Source: Epilithonimonas sp042695135 (GTDB lineage: Bacteria; Bacteroidota; Bacteroidia; Flavobacteriales; Weeksellaceae). From it: DNA of 64,000 bases. A model generated the notes under the pieces. That model saw nothing but the letters and a program-made list of their open reading frames with translations, was not told the origin of the DNA and did no database searches. Made by a program: the position numbers and the translations under genes. This document shows, piece after piece, positions 8,439-17,454 of this stretch. The stretch is taken from the NCBI RefSeq assembly GCF_042695135.1, contig NZ_CP170547.1, positions 3,624,023-3,688,022 on the forward strand. The letters run 5' to 3'. How positions within the stretch are numbered: the first letter of the stretch is position 1; each line of letters opens with the position of its first letter.

Positions 8439-10178
8439 TTAAAGGTTAATGTCAGAATTTCTTACATATTCTATAAATATTGAAGGATCCATTCCGGTCT
8501 GTTTGGTAAAGATGCGCTTGAACGTACTATAAGAAGAAAATCCACTTTCTCTTGCGAGATATTCTATTTTGTAGTTAGAATATTCCTTATGATGTGTCAT
8601 TTTGTGAATGATGTAATTTATCCTGAGCTTATTGATATAATTAACAAAACTATCATTCCTATATTTTTTGATAACATATGTGATATAAGTATTATTTGTT
8701 TTAAAATCAAGTGCCAGCTTACCCAAAGAGATATCGGGGGATAGAAACTGATTTTTCTTCTCAAACAATTCCATTTTCTTTATGATTTCCTTTTCCGTTT
8801 CCAAAGAGATATTTATTTTGCTATTTTCATAACTGTCCTCAATGTTATTTTCCTCAGCAGTAGCAGGAAGACCCAGCAGAGGATCAGGAAAATCTCGCAA
8901 ACCCGTAGACAGATGTCTTGTTGCATCTTTCAGCATTTTTGTACAATTTGGTTTTTTGGAGTTAAGACTTTCAATTATGACTTGGAAGTTTATCTTCTCC
9001 GCTCTCACTCTGAAAAGCTCCCATAAGAAAAGAAGCGACAAAAGTAGGATGCTCAAAGTGCACAAAAAAAACTGAGAAAGATTACCTATATCATTTTCCT
9101 GCGAAATATCTTGCAAATCTTGACTATACAGTTTCGAAATGAATGCTAACTTGGAATTGTTGTCGATTCTGTTCGCATATTCAAGATACTTATTGCTGTA
9201 AAGAAACATTTTATTTAGATCCCCGATCTTTTTTGCTGCCTGGGAAGCAATCATATAGCATTCCAGCTCATAATTTTGATAATAAGAAATCGAAGGCATT
9301 TTATTTTTAATAGCTTCCTCAGCAAAAGCCAAAGCCATTTTATTGTCTCCCTGCATCTGATAGCAGAGTGCCTTGTAGTAAAAGCATTGATAAATATAAG
9401 GTTTCGATTTAATAATGCGTTCCTGATATTTCTTCATCATTGCTAACGCTTCATCCGGATGTCCACAATTTATATTTATTAGTACCTCATTGGCCCATAC
9501 AGCACCACTCTTAAAAAAATTATTGATGTCATACTTTTTAGACTGTTGCATATAGAAGTCTGCAGAGTCTGGCTTTTTCTGATAATTATAATTACTTACC
9601 AAGCTTTGGCACAACCAGAAACATCTTTTGGTGAGCCATTCTTTTTGTTCCTTTTTAAGATCTGTTTTCGTAAGTTTTTTTTGAACGTTCACTAACTTCT
9701 CTTTAAACATTACATTAGCTTTTTCAAAATCACCTATCAAATAATGGATCTTAGCTTCGTCGGTATTCATTTCATATTCCAGGTCATTTTTGTATTTTTT
9801 TAGTTGTGTCAGAGTGGACAGTGCCTTGGAATTCTTCCCCATTATAATATAACTGAGACATAAATCACTCATATTCAAAAAGACATATCTTTTATACCCA
9901 GTTTTTTTTGCCAATACCAGACTCTTCTTATGATACTTTGCCGCAAGACAAAAATCACCGAGGTTTGTGGAACTGTTTCCAGCAAGAATATATAATGCCT
10001 CAGCATTTATGGAATCTGAGATATTTCTCTGAAGTAATGTTTCTGCATATACATTATTTGGCAGAGTAGAGGCTTTTTTTGTAAGTTGGGCATCAGTATA
10101 TTTTGCAAGTGTATCTTTTTTCTGAGCCTTAGCAAAGAATACAAGCAGAAAGCAGATAAATGAATAAACAATATTCAT
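8439..10178 (-). CDS. TPR-membrane-AraC transcriptional regulator
   Basis: 579 residues. An N-terminal signal or anchor (about 1-18) is followed by tetratricopeptide-like helical repeats over roughly 40-350, placed outside the cytoplasm. A membrane helix (about 365-385, FFLCTLSILLLSLLFLWELF) follows, then a linker and a C-terminal AraC-type DNA-binding domain (about 480-575, with YLARESGFSSYSTFKRIFTK). This architecture is common in Bacteroidota one-component membrane regulators. The gene is flanked by long gaps and lies near surface-protein genes, which are possible targets. A truncated paralogue lies at 6666-7135. Confidence 0.85.
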   Translation of the reverse strand: MNIVYSFICFLLVFFAKAQKKDTLAKYTDAQLTKKASTLPNNVYAETLLQRNISDSINAEALYILAGNSSTNLGDFCLAAKYHKKSLVLAKKTGYKRYVFLNMSDLCLSYIIMGKNSKALSTLTQLKKYKNDLEYEMNTDEAKIHYLIGDFEKANVMFKEKLVNVQKKLTKTDLKKEQKEWLTKRCFWLCQSLVSNYNYQKKPDSADFYMQQSKKYDINNFFKSGAVWANEVLININCGHPDEALAMMKKYQERIIKSKPYIYQCFYYKALCYQMQGDNKMALAFAEEAIKNKMPSISYYQNYELECYMIASQAAKKIGDLNKMFLYSNKYLEYANRIDNNSKLAFISKLYSQDLQDISQENDIGNLSQFFLCTLSILLLSLLFLWELFRVRAEKINFQVIIESLNSKKPNCTKMLKDATRHLSTGLRDFPDPLLGLPATAEENNIEDSYENSKINISLETEKEIIKKMELFEKKNQFLSPDISLGKLALDFKTNNTYITYVIKKYRNDSFVNYINKLRINYIIHKMTHHKEYSNYKIEYLARESGFSSYSTFKRIFTKQTGMDPSIFIEYVRNSDINL

Positions 10179-11272
10179 AAGTATAGGATGCTAAGTGAGT
10201 GGGCATTACAGAATCTACTTACATATAAAATGGTTCTGTAAATGAAAAGTTAGTTTTTGAACCTAATCAATATTTTATTGATACATAATTTATTAAAGCA
10301 GAATCATTAGGTAAAAACACATTGATAATATGAAAATACAGATGTCTTCCAGTTTTAGATTTTTATAATATTTTCGCCACAATATTTTTGGTTGTTTCCA
10401 TAATTTCAAAATATTCCAATAAGCTGACTAAGAAAATTAATTCTGAAATTGTAGTTGATATTTGTCAATAGAGCAATGCATACTAATCTTTCGGATAGTA
10501 CAATGGTAAGATGTTTATGGATTTGTTAATAATTTTTAAGTACTCTTCTAAAAAACATTTATGAAAAAATGTAATTTCATAGTTGCAGAATACCCATCGT
10601 GAAATTTGGCTATATCATATCTGGCTTTACATAGCATGCCTACGCTCCTTAAGCATACTATTATTTCATTAATCAAGAATATTTTAGTTTGATTGATAAT
10701 AAATGATTAATACCGTTAATTATTTTTATCTATTCTATTAATAGTAGATATACGGTTTTGATATCTTAAATTTTCGTGAAAATTAATATTTTAATTCATT
10801 TTTAAAAATAATTAAGTTGACAAAATAGAAAAATTATTACTATTAATGTTAGATTATACAAAATAATTATTACTTAGTGGCATCTCATTTTACCGTTAAA
10901 GAAAGTTTGCATTTTTGGATGAATAGAAGTGATATTTTCTCAGTAGTTTCTGCTCCAAATCTAATCCACCCCTGCAAAAAAAATTCTACCTTTTCATATT
11001 TTCTTTAATTAAAAATCTTTTATTGGATAATTCATTATATATCCTTTGCATTTTATTTTTCGATTGTAAAATTCTTATATAATTACACTTGTTATCATCT
11101 AAATGAACTAATCCCATTTTATATTTTTTTGTTCTGCCACTCTGTAGAATTTGATAATCTTTTAGATATCTTTCAAACTCTTCTGCAAAGTTATCTCAAA
11201 ATATATTTTCAAAAATTGTATAAAAAGGCTAACTTTATTAGTTTTTACAAAATATATCAATATATTTCAAAA
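10179..11272. other. Long AT-rich intergenic region
   Basis: About 1.1 kb between the divergent regulator genes at 8439-10178 (minus) and 11273-12058 (plus). It is very AT-rich, with no convincing open frame, RNA gene or repeat. The plus-strand frame can be extended upstream to 11129, but that part lacks protein character. The length would allow complex regulation, but no operator was recognised. Confidence 0.5.
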
Positions 11273-12058
11273 ATGATGAAAAAAGAAACTACAAATTTAA
11301 CTTTTATAGCTAAACATGCTATCGTTGAAGTCAATTATCATAATTGTTATCAAATAATTATAAGCTTGAAAAACACCTTTTCAACTACTATTGGTGATGA
11401 GAAGCAATTAAATCTTAAAAGCCTTGTGATCAACAAAGGAATTAAGCATTCTTGCAGTGTTCTGGATGCTATGGTAGTTGTTTATTATATAGACTCTGAT
11501 AGCTTACAAGGCAGACTTTTGAAAACCATTTTAAAAGATGAACCTTATATTACGATCGAACAATTTGTAGCACCTCAGGTAGCAGAAAATATCTATGCGC
11601 ATGATTTCAATATAGATTCTGTGGCTCTGGTTACAGATTTCGCCAATAACACCCTTGCTAAGATATTTCCAGTACCGTATATTCCTCAAAAAATAGATTC
11701 CCGGATTGAAAAAGCACTAACCTATATTGATGAAAATCTTCATAAACTTATTACGCTCGACGAATTATCGTCCATTATTTTTCTTTCTTCAAATAGGTTG
11801 AGGCATTTATTTATAGAAGAAATTGGAACTTCTTTTTCACAATATATTATCTGGAAAAGAATCAATATTATCATCACAGAAGTCATTAATGGCAGAAAAA
11901 GCATGGCTGAAGCGGCTCAACATTATGGTTTTTCAGATCAATCTCATTTTTCTAAACTCTTCAAGCGAATGTTTGGTGTTTCTGCTAAGATGATGTTAAA
12001 ACCTAATCCATACATTCACTTCCTTAATTTAGATATAGAAAATGTTATAATGGAATAG
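11273..12058 (+). CDS. AraC-family transcriptional regulator
   Basis: 262 residues from the ATG at 11273 (MMKKETTNLTF). An upstream start at 11129 is possible but would add 48 low-complexity aromatic residues. The N-terminal region is a probable cupin-like sensor domain without recognised ligand residues. The C-terminal 100 residues are a standard double HTH (LHKLITLDELSSIIFLSSNR and HYGFSDQSHFSKLFKRMFG). The order and length fit ordinary cytoplasmic AraC-type activators. A hairpin terminator follows at 12210-12240. No target is obvious; the neighbouring molybdoenzyme genes converge on it from the other side. Confidence 0.85.
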   Translation: MMKKETTNLTFIAKHAIVEVNYHNCYQIIISLKNTFSTTIGDEKQLNLKSLVINKGIKHSCSVLDAMVVVYYIDSDSLQGRLLKTILKDEPYITIEQFVAPQVAENIYAHDFNIDSVALVTDFANNTLAKIFPVPYIPQKIDSRIEKALTYIDENLHKLITLDELSSIIFLSSNRLRHLFIEEIGTSFSQYIIWKRINIIITEVINGRKSMAEAAQHYGFSDQSHFSKLFKRMFGVSAKMMLKPNPYIHFLNLDIENVIME

Positions 12059-12209
12059 TGTTATAATGTATATTTAATAATTTCCAAGTATATGAATAAT
12101 GAAGAAGTAACAATAATAATTAATCTAAAAAAGATTAAAAAATGATTACAGTTTATTCAAAATTCATATTAACTTTAATTTCTTCATTAAAAAATATCTG
12201 GTTATAAAA

Positions 12210-12240
12210 ATAACAAGCCACAGATTATGTGGCTTGTTAT
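12210..12240 (+). terminator. Hairpin terminator after AraC regulator
   Basis: A perfect 13-bp stem ATAACAAGCCACA / TGTGGCTTGTTAT with a 5-nt loop lies 150 bp after the regulator stop codon. It has a weak T tract. Confidence 0.6.
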
Positions 12241-12303
12241 TTATGTTAATAATGTTTTAATGCCATCAAAATAAGATTCACATTAATAAAAACAAACTGT
12301 TAT

Positions 12304-12562
12304 TTATTTCAATCCAATCTGGCGGGCAAACAGATCATTATCCCAATATAAATATTCTTCAAACATTTTATTTCCTTTCCAATGTCCTATATTAACCATA
12401 GAAAGTTTGAATTTTTTTCCGGTTGGAGCTATCGTTTTACCGCCGCCAACAGGCATTGGCTGGGAAAAAGTACCTTCCATCACTCCTACTACTGCCGTCC
12501 AGTCGCCATTATAAAACTTGACAGGAGAAATAAAGACAGAATTAGCATAAATTTTTTTTCAT
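12304..12562 (-). pseudogene. 3' fragment of an ester-cyclase (SnoaL-like) gene
   Basis: On the minus strand an open frame ending with TAA at 12304-12306 encodes about 84 residues: NSVFISPVKFYNGDWTAVVG, then EGTFSQPMPVGGG, PTGKKFKLSM and FEEYLYWDNDLFARQIGLK. This is the typical C-terminal half of SnoaL-like ester-cyclase proteins (NTF2 fold), which normally span 130-200 residues. The N-terminal half is missing. A stop (TGA at 12559-12561) precedes the frame. An ATG at 12560-12562 would enter it only if one base of an 8-A run were lost. It begins inside a long imperfect palindrome shared with the end of the neighbouring molybdoenzyme gene, so it is probably a recombination remnant. Confidence 0.75.
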
Positions 12563-12648
12563 TTTGATTATTAAGAAAATGCCTGTTTATAGAATTAAAA
12601 CAGGCATTCTAAATTCATTTTAAAAAAGCTTATGCTAATTCTGTCTGT
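12534..12648. repeat. Nested imperfect palindrome between relic and molybdoenzyme gene
   Basis: The outer arms AGACAGAATTAGCATAA (plus strand from 12534, and its complement ending about 12648) match over 17 bp. Inside them lie short T/A runs, and the core is a hairpin AATGCCTGTTT / AAACAGGCATT near 12577-12607. The right outer arm encodes the last four codons and stop of the molybdoenzyme subunit (TELA), and the left arm encodes the first residues of the ester-cyclase relic on the same strand. The core hairpin may serve as a terminator. Confidence 0.65.
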
Positions 12649-14825
12649 ACTGCACCTTCGAAAGTATTTAAAATTGCAGGTACATCCCAATGCTCCTCAG
12701 GCGGTTCGTTGGTAAGCATCATTGGTATTTTTGTTACACGTTCACCAGTTGCATTTTTAAGTGCATTGGCTACAGCTGGCGCTATACAAGCACCCATTGT
12801 TTCAGATGATCCACTTGGTCCTTGCGTACTTGGGACGATATGACATTCTACTATTTTAGGCGAAGTATGCATTCTTGTAATGTGTACATCGCTATAAAAA
12901 CGTTGGTCCACACCACCTTCACTGAAAGTAATACGGCTGTAACGAGCCATTCCAAAAGCAAAAAGTGCCGCTCCTTCCATCTGGGCTATTACGTTATCCG
13001 GATTTATCACCATACCGCAATCCATAGCACATACCATACGATCGACCTGCCAATCGTTATTTTCGAAAACAGTGACTTCCACCACGCAAGCGGCATAACT
13101 TCTGTGGGCAGGTACTACGGCTATACCACGACCGCGACGTGTACCAGGCGCGCCCGGAGCCAACGGTTTGTGCCAGTCAGCTTTTTCAGCAGCGAGTTTT
13201 AGACAGGCTTTTTCTCGTTTATCATCTGTCATCATATTCATACGATATTCAAACGGGTCTTGCCCTGCAGCTTCTGCAGCTTCATCTATCATACTCTCGT
13301 GCGCAAAACCATTATGGAATGTACCCGAAGTACGCAACCAACTTACACTAATAGGTAACTCTGGCGAATGTAAATCTAAACGATGACTTGGTATGTTATA
13401 TGGCTGGTCTACAGCGCCTTCTACACTCATAAAATCTATGCCATCCTTCACTACTGAAGATTCGAAAGCAGTACCTTTACAAATACTTTGACCAACAGCG
13501 CGATGTGCCCAAGCAATCAGTTTGCCATCTGCATCCAAACCTGCATCTATCTGATGAATAAAACCGGGGCGCAACACTGTACCAGGACTGCTCATATCAT
13601 CTTCTCGGCTGTACATTAATTTTACGGGTTTATTGGTCTTCAATGCTTTACAGACTGCCAAGTTTTCTACCCAACTTAAAGCGTGAGGCCCACTTCGGCG
13701 TCCAAATGATCCTCCGCATTGCGTCATATTTAACTTAATTTTATCGGGACTAATACCTGCTATTCCGGCAAGTGTATTGCCATCTACAGTAAATATTTGT
13801 GAAGGTCCCCACATTTCCATACTGCCATCATCATTTACCTGCAATATATTATTCATTGTTTCGAAAGGGATGTGGGCACTATATGGCACTTCAAATTCGT
13901 ATGTCAATTTTTTTGCAGCCCCTGCAAGCGCAGTATCTACATCACCATAATCAATAGCTTTTGCACCGGGCTGCTTCAGTAATTCACGGAACTGCTCACG
14001 GATGCTGTCACTACTGAATTTGGCGGCTGAAGAAAGGTCCCAATCACATTTCATAAGAGCTGCCCCTTCATAAACTGACCAAAAATTGGTACCTGCTACT
14101 GCAACTCCAAACTGAGTTTCCACCACATCTGTAACTCCCGGAAAAGCTAGGGTTGCTGTTGCATCATAACTTTTAAGCGTAGCACCCCAATGTGTCGGGC
14201 GTACAATGACTGCGGTAATCATCCCCGGCAATTTTATATCCTGCACAAATTTTGTTTTGCCGTGGATTTTGTCATAAGCATCCAGCCTAGGAAAGTGCTT
14301 GCCTACATACGTGTAATCTTTTTCTTCTTTTACCTTAGCATCTTTACGTACCGGCTCAGCCATTGCTTCTGTTGCTATATCACCAAAAGTTACGCTATTA
14401 CCACTTACATTATCTGTAATTACTCCGTTTTTTATAGAGAGATTATCTGCGCTAGCGTTCAGTTTTTTGGCTGCTGCGGAAAGAAGCATAAGACGCATAG
14501 AAGCACCTGCCATTCTGTAAATCATATAAGATGAATGGATTCCTGTTTGTCCGCCACTACCTTGTATACCACCAAAAAGAGCATTGCCGTAAGGACCTTG
14601 TGGTGTTGGCTGTCCGGGAGCCGTGATTACACGCATTTGTTCCACCGCAGCATCTATTTCTTCTGCTACTAGGGTTGCAAGACCAGTATAAATGCCTTGC
14701 CCCATCTCGAGGTGTTTGCTTACTACTGTAACTGTATTATCTGGATTTATAGATATAAAAGCTAATGGATTAGCTTCTGCGGGAAATATGAAAGTATCCT
14801 GAGAAGATTCTTGTTCTGTATTCAT
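12630..14825 (-). CDS. Molybdopterin-binding subunit, xanthine dehydrogenase/IorB type
   Basis: 731 residues of the aldehyde oxidase/xanthine dehydrogenase molybdopterin-binding family, closest in layout to isoquinoline 1-oxidoreductase beta subunits. Visible motifs are HLEMGQGIYTGLATLVAEE near the N-terminus, the cofactor-binding GGSFGRR at about residue 370, and the family catalytic glutamate in GPSGSSETMGA at about residue 674. It would hydroxylate an aldehyde or N-heterocycle, passing electrons to the adjacent 2Fe-2S subunit. Unlike many relatives it has no twin-arginine signal, so a cytoplasmic site is inferred. It is the last gene of the molybdenum island, 25 bp after the iron-sulfur subunit. 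The substrate cannot be read from sequence. Confidence 0.92.
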   Translation of the reverse strand: MNTEQESSQDTFIFPAEANPLAFISINPDNTVTVVSKHLEMGQGIYTGLATLVAEEIDAAVEQMRVITAPGQPTPQGPYGNALFGGIQGSGGQTGIHSSYMIYRMAGASMRLMLLSAAAKKLNASADNLSIKNGVITDNVSGNSVTFGDIATEAMAEPVRKDAKVKEEKDYTYVGKHFPRLDAYDKIHGKTKFVQDIKLPGMITAVIVRPTHWGATLKSYDATATLAFPGVTDVVETQFGVAVAGTNFWSVYEGAALMKCDWDLSSAAKFSSDSIREQFRELLKQPGAKAIDYGDVDTALAGAAKKLTYEFEVPYSAHIPFETMNNILQVNDDGSMEMWGPSQIFTVDGNTLAGIAGISPDKIKLNMTQCGGSFGRRSGPHALSWVENLAVCKALKTNKPVKLMYSREDDMSSPGTVLRPGFIHQIDAGLDADGKLIAWAHRAVGQSICKGTAFESSVVKDGIDFMSVEGAVDQPYNIPSHRLDLHSPELPISVSWLRTSGTFHNGFAHESMIDEAAEAAGQDPFEYRMNMMTDDKREKACLKLAAEKADWHKPLAPGAPGTRRGRGIAVVPAHRSYAACVVEVTVFENNDWQVDRMVCAMDCGMVINPDNVIAQMEGAALFAFGMARYSRITFSEGGVDQRFYSDVHITRMHTSPKIVECHIVPSTQGPSGSSETMGACIAPAVANALKNATGERVTKIPMMLTNEPPEEHWDVPAILNTFEGAVQTELA

Positions 14826-14850
14826 AAGAATAATTTTTAAAGGTTAAGGA

Positions 14851-15333
14851 TTAAATGGCTGTTACTTGATAACCATTTCTTTGCAAAGTTGCAGCAGCAT
14901 AATGAATACCTTTGCGGATACGCATATAAGTAGCGCAGCGGCAAAGATTATGCTTCATAGCTTCATCAATATCCGCATCAGTTGGAGTTGCATTTTGTTT
15001 AAGCAAAATAATAGCACTTGTTATCTGCGCCGGCTGGCAAAATCCGCATTGTGCAACATCCAGCTTCAACCAGGCATCAAACACGGCATCTGCTACTGGC
15101 CCTTCCTGACCTTCAATGGTAATGATTTGCTTACCCTGCACATCAGCTACAGTATTTTTACAAAGATGTACCTGTGCGCCGTCTACTTCGCATACGCAGC
15201 CACCACACACACCGTGACCACAGCCGTACTTAGGTCCTGTAAGATCAAATTCTTCCCTTACTACCCACAATAGAGGCATATCTGGGTGAGAGGTTACTTC
15301 TCTTTCTTGTCCGTTTAAATTAATTTTTGGCAT
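14851..15333 (-). CDS. 2Fe-2S electron-transfer subunit, IorA type
   Basis: 160 residues with two 2Fe-2S centres. The plant-ferredoxin-type cysteines are C38, C43, C46 and C58 (YGCGHGVCGGC then LCKN), and the second set is C96, C99, C131 and C133 (CGFCQ and LCRC). This is the standard small subunit of two-subunit molybdenum hydroxylases, relaying electrons from the molybdenum site to an acceptor. It precedes the large subunit by 25 bp. No FAD subunit is present, as is usual for IorAB-type enzymes, which use membrane or cytochrome acceptors. Confidence 0.93.
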   Translation of the reverse strand: MPKINLNGQEREVTSHPDMPLLWVVREEFDLTGPKYGCGHGVCGGCVCEVDGAQVHLCKNTVADVQGKQIITIEGQEGPVADAVFDAWLKLDVAQCGFCQPAQITSAIILLKQNATPTDADIDEAMKHNLCRCATYMRIRKGIHYAAATLQRNGYQVTAI

Positions 15334-15560
15334 TTGTATTTATTTTATTAATTATAAAAATTTGCGATCCTTTTTTAAGGATTTTTATTATTCGTAAAAA
15401 TAATAAACTACCATTTTTTGATAATTGTATAAAACGGCTGATTTAAAATATCGAGACTAATAAAGAATAATTCTAGATAACTAATATTGCTTGATAATGA
15501 ATACTTGTAGAGGTTAAGTTATGTGATTCATCATCATTAGGAAAAAGGAAATACTTGTTC

Positions 15561-16193
15561 TTATTTATTTGACAATGCAGGATATTTGCTTATCAAAGTA
15601 GGATTTTCGGCTTGCTTTATTAAAAAATCAGCTACATCTGATCTGGATATTGCGCCAATATTCATCCCTTTTTTATATTCTGTTTCGATACGGTACTTAC
15701 CGCTGAAAGGTTTGTCATTGAGCATACCGGGGCGCACAAATTCCCACTTTAAATTACTTGCAGCAATCATTTCTTCCATCTGAGTCTTATTTTTATATAC
15801 ATCTTTAAGCAGCAGACTGAAAATTATTTTCATAAAAAAACCTTGAAATTTGCTACTGTCTCCTGCACCAAAACCTGTAAGCACGATAAACGGTATATTG
15901 CTGTCAAGTTCTTTGGTTGCCTGCAAAATGGCTTTTGCTGCATCGGTATAAAGTGTGGTCGCTTTTGTGCTGGTTCCGGTTCCTAATGTTACAACTACAG
16001 CATCAGCTCCTTGAATTGCCTTCTTCAAATCAGGAATATTGGTAGCATTGCCTTTTATTTTTTTCAGATTTTTATGTTCCGGCAAAGCATCTGTATTTCT
16101 GGACAGCGTGGTCACGTTATGGTTTCGTTCGATCGCTTTTTGAACAGCCAATAAACCCACGCCTGCCGAAGCTCCTAAAATTGTAATATTCAT
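15561..16193 (-). CDS. NAD(P)-binding Rossmann protein (NmrA/SDR-like)
   Basis: 210 residues starting with a dinucleotide-binding motif ILGASAGVGLLAVQKAIERN, the atypical SDR pattern of NAD(P)H-binding proteins. A middle segment VVVTLGTGTSTKA and the late KWEFVRPGMLNDKP are typical of this family, which includes biliverdin-reductase-like and NmrA-like members. The catalytic YxxxK of classical SDRs is not evident, so it may be a sensor or a reductase. It lies between the cysteine desulfurase (114 bp) and the 2Fe-2S subunit (227 bp). A link to the molybdoenzyme is suggested by position only. Confidence 0.8.
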   Translation of the reverse strand: MNITILGASAGVGLLAVQKAIERNHNVTTLSRNTDALPEHKNLKKIKGNATNIPDLKKAIQGADAVVVTLGTGTSTKATTLYTDAAKAILQATKELDSNIPFIVLTGFGAGDSSKFQGFFMKIIFSLLLKDVYKNKTQMEEMIAASNLKWEFVRPGMLNDKPFSGKYRIETEYKKGMNIGAISRSDVADFLIKQAENPTLISKYPALSNK

Positions 16194-16307
16194 AAAAATA
16201 AATTTTTAAAGTTTAATAAAACAAAAATCGATAAGAAGAAAATATTTGTCTGAGATAAGACTGATTTTAATTTTAAAAACAACTTGCAAATACAAATTCA
16301 CTAAAGA

Positions 16308-17444
16308 TTATTTAAAAACCTCCTCAATATGTTTTATAGCACTATCTATCTCTTCTTTAGTTGTAAATCTACTGAGTCCAAACCTGATTGAGCTAAAAGC
16401 CTGATCATCAGAAAGTCCTATTTCTTTTAAAACATAAGATGGCTTTTGAGATATAGAACTGCACGCGCTGCCATTGCTTACAGCCACTTTTTTGTTGATC
16501 TGCGTTAAAAGAAATTCGACATCCGATCCGCTAAATGTAATATTAAGAAGATTGGGTAAACGTTCGGAAGCGTTTCCATTGATTAAAGAACCGGGAAATT
16601 TTATCAGTTCCTGTTCCAGATAATTTCTTAATTTGAACATATTTCCAGCATATTCTTTCATTTCATAAAATGCCAGCTCACAAGCAGTTCCAAAGCCAAC
16701 AATCCCGGTAACATTAAGTGTTCCACTGCGTATATTATTTTCCTGACCTCCTCCTACGATCTGCGCAAGAATCTTTGCAGAATCTTTATTTTTCCTGATA
16801 TATAGAGCTCCAACTCCTTTTGGACCATACATTTTGTGGGCAGATACGGAAAGCATATCAAAACCTTGTTTTTCAACATCAATATCAATTTTCCCCAATG
16901 CCTGAACTGCATCCGAAAAAAAAGGTATATTGTTTTTCTTAGCAATCTCGCCAATATGTTGTACCGGATTTATGGTACCAATCTCATTATTGGCAAACAT
17001 TATTGCAATTAAGATTGTTACAGGTTTTATAGCACTTTCTAATTGTTTTAAATCAATATTTCCATTCTTATCGACGTCAAGATAAGTCACTTCGGCTCCT
17101 TTTTTCTCAAGATACTTACACGTTTCCAGTATAGATTTATGCTCTATTTTAGTTGTGATAATATGATTTCCTTTTTCCGAATGTTTCTCGAAAATACCTT
17201 TAATGACTAAGTTATTAGCTTCGGTGGCACCACTTGTAAAATATATTTCAGAAGGTGTTGCGTTGATAAGTTTTGCTACCTGCTCACGTGCCAACTCTAC
17301 AGCTTCCTGAGCTTTCCAACCAAAAATATGATTTCCACTGGAGGCGTTTCCAAAATTCTCGGTAAAAAAAGGTAGCATTGCCTCTACAACTCTGGGATCG
17401 CATTGTGTGGTTGCGTTATTGTCTAAATATATAGGATAATTCAT
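16308..17444 (-). CDS. Cysteine desulfurase (NifS/IscS family)
   Basis: 378 residues of a class V aminotransferase-fold desulfurase. It opens with PIYLDNNATTQCDPRV, carries the PLP-lysine motif SVSAHKMYGPKGVGALY and has the active-site cysteine in SNGSACSS on the mobile loop. It releases sulfur from cysteine as a persulfide. It sits 10 bp downstream of the MoaC-MoaB fusion gene, so it probably serves the molybdenum cofactor: reloading MoaD through the MoeB rhodanese domain, or supplying the terminal sulfido ligand through XdhC. Both roles are known for desulfurases in other bacteria. A general Fe-S role is less likely given the location. Confidence 0.93.
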   Translation of the reverse strand: MNYPIYLDNNATTQCDPRVVEAMLPFFTENFGNASSGNHIFGWKAQEAVELAREQVAKLINATPSEIYFTSGATEANNLVIKGIFEKHSEKGNHIITTKIEHKSILETCKYLEKKGAEVTYLDVDKNGNIDLKQLESAIKPVTILIAIMFANNEIGTINPVQHIGEIAKKNNIPFFSDAVQALGKIDIDVEKQGFDMLSVSAHKMYGPKGVGALYIRKNKDSAKILAQIVGGGQENNIRSGTLNVTGIVGFGTACELAFYEMKEYAGNMFKLRNYLEQELIKFPGSLINGNASERLPNLLNITFSGSDVEFLLTQINKKVAVSNGSACSSISQKPSYVLKEIGLSDDQAFSSIRFGLSRFTTKEEIDSAIKHIEEVFK

Positions 17445-17454
17445 AGTTTTCTAA

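Noticed and set aside
11129..11272. 48-residue N-terminal extension of the AraC regulator
   Set aside because: It is low-complexity and aromatic-rich, with no resemblance to AraC N-termini; the ATG at 11273 is better.
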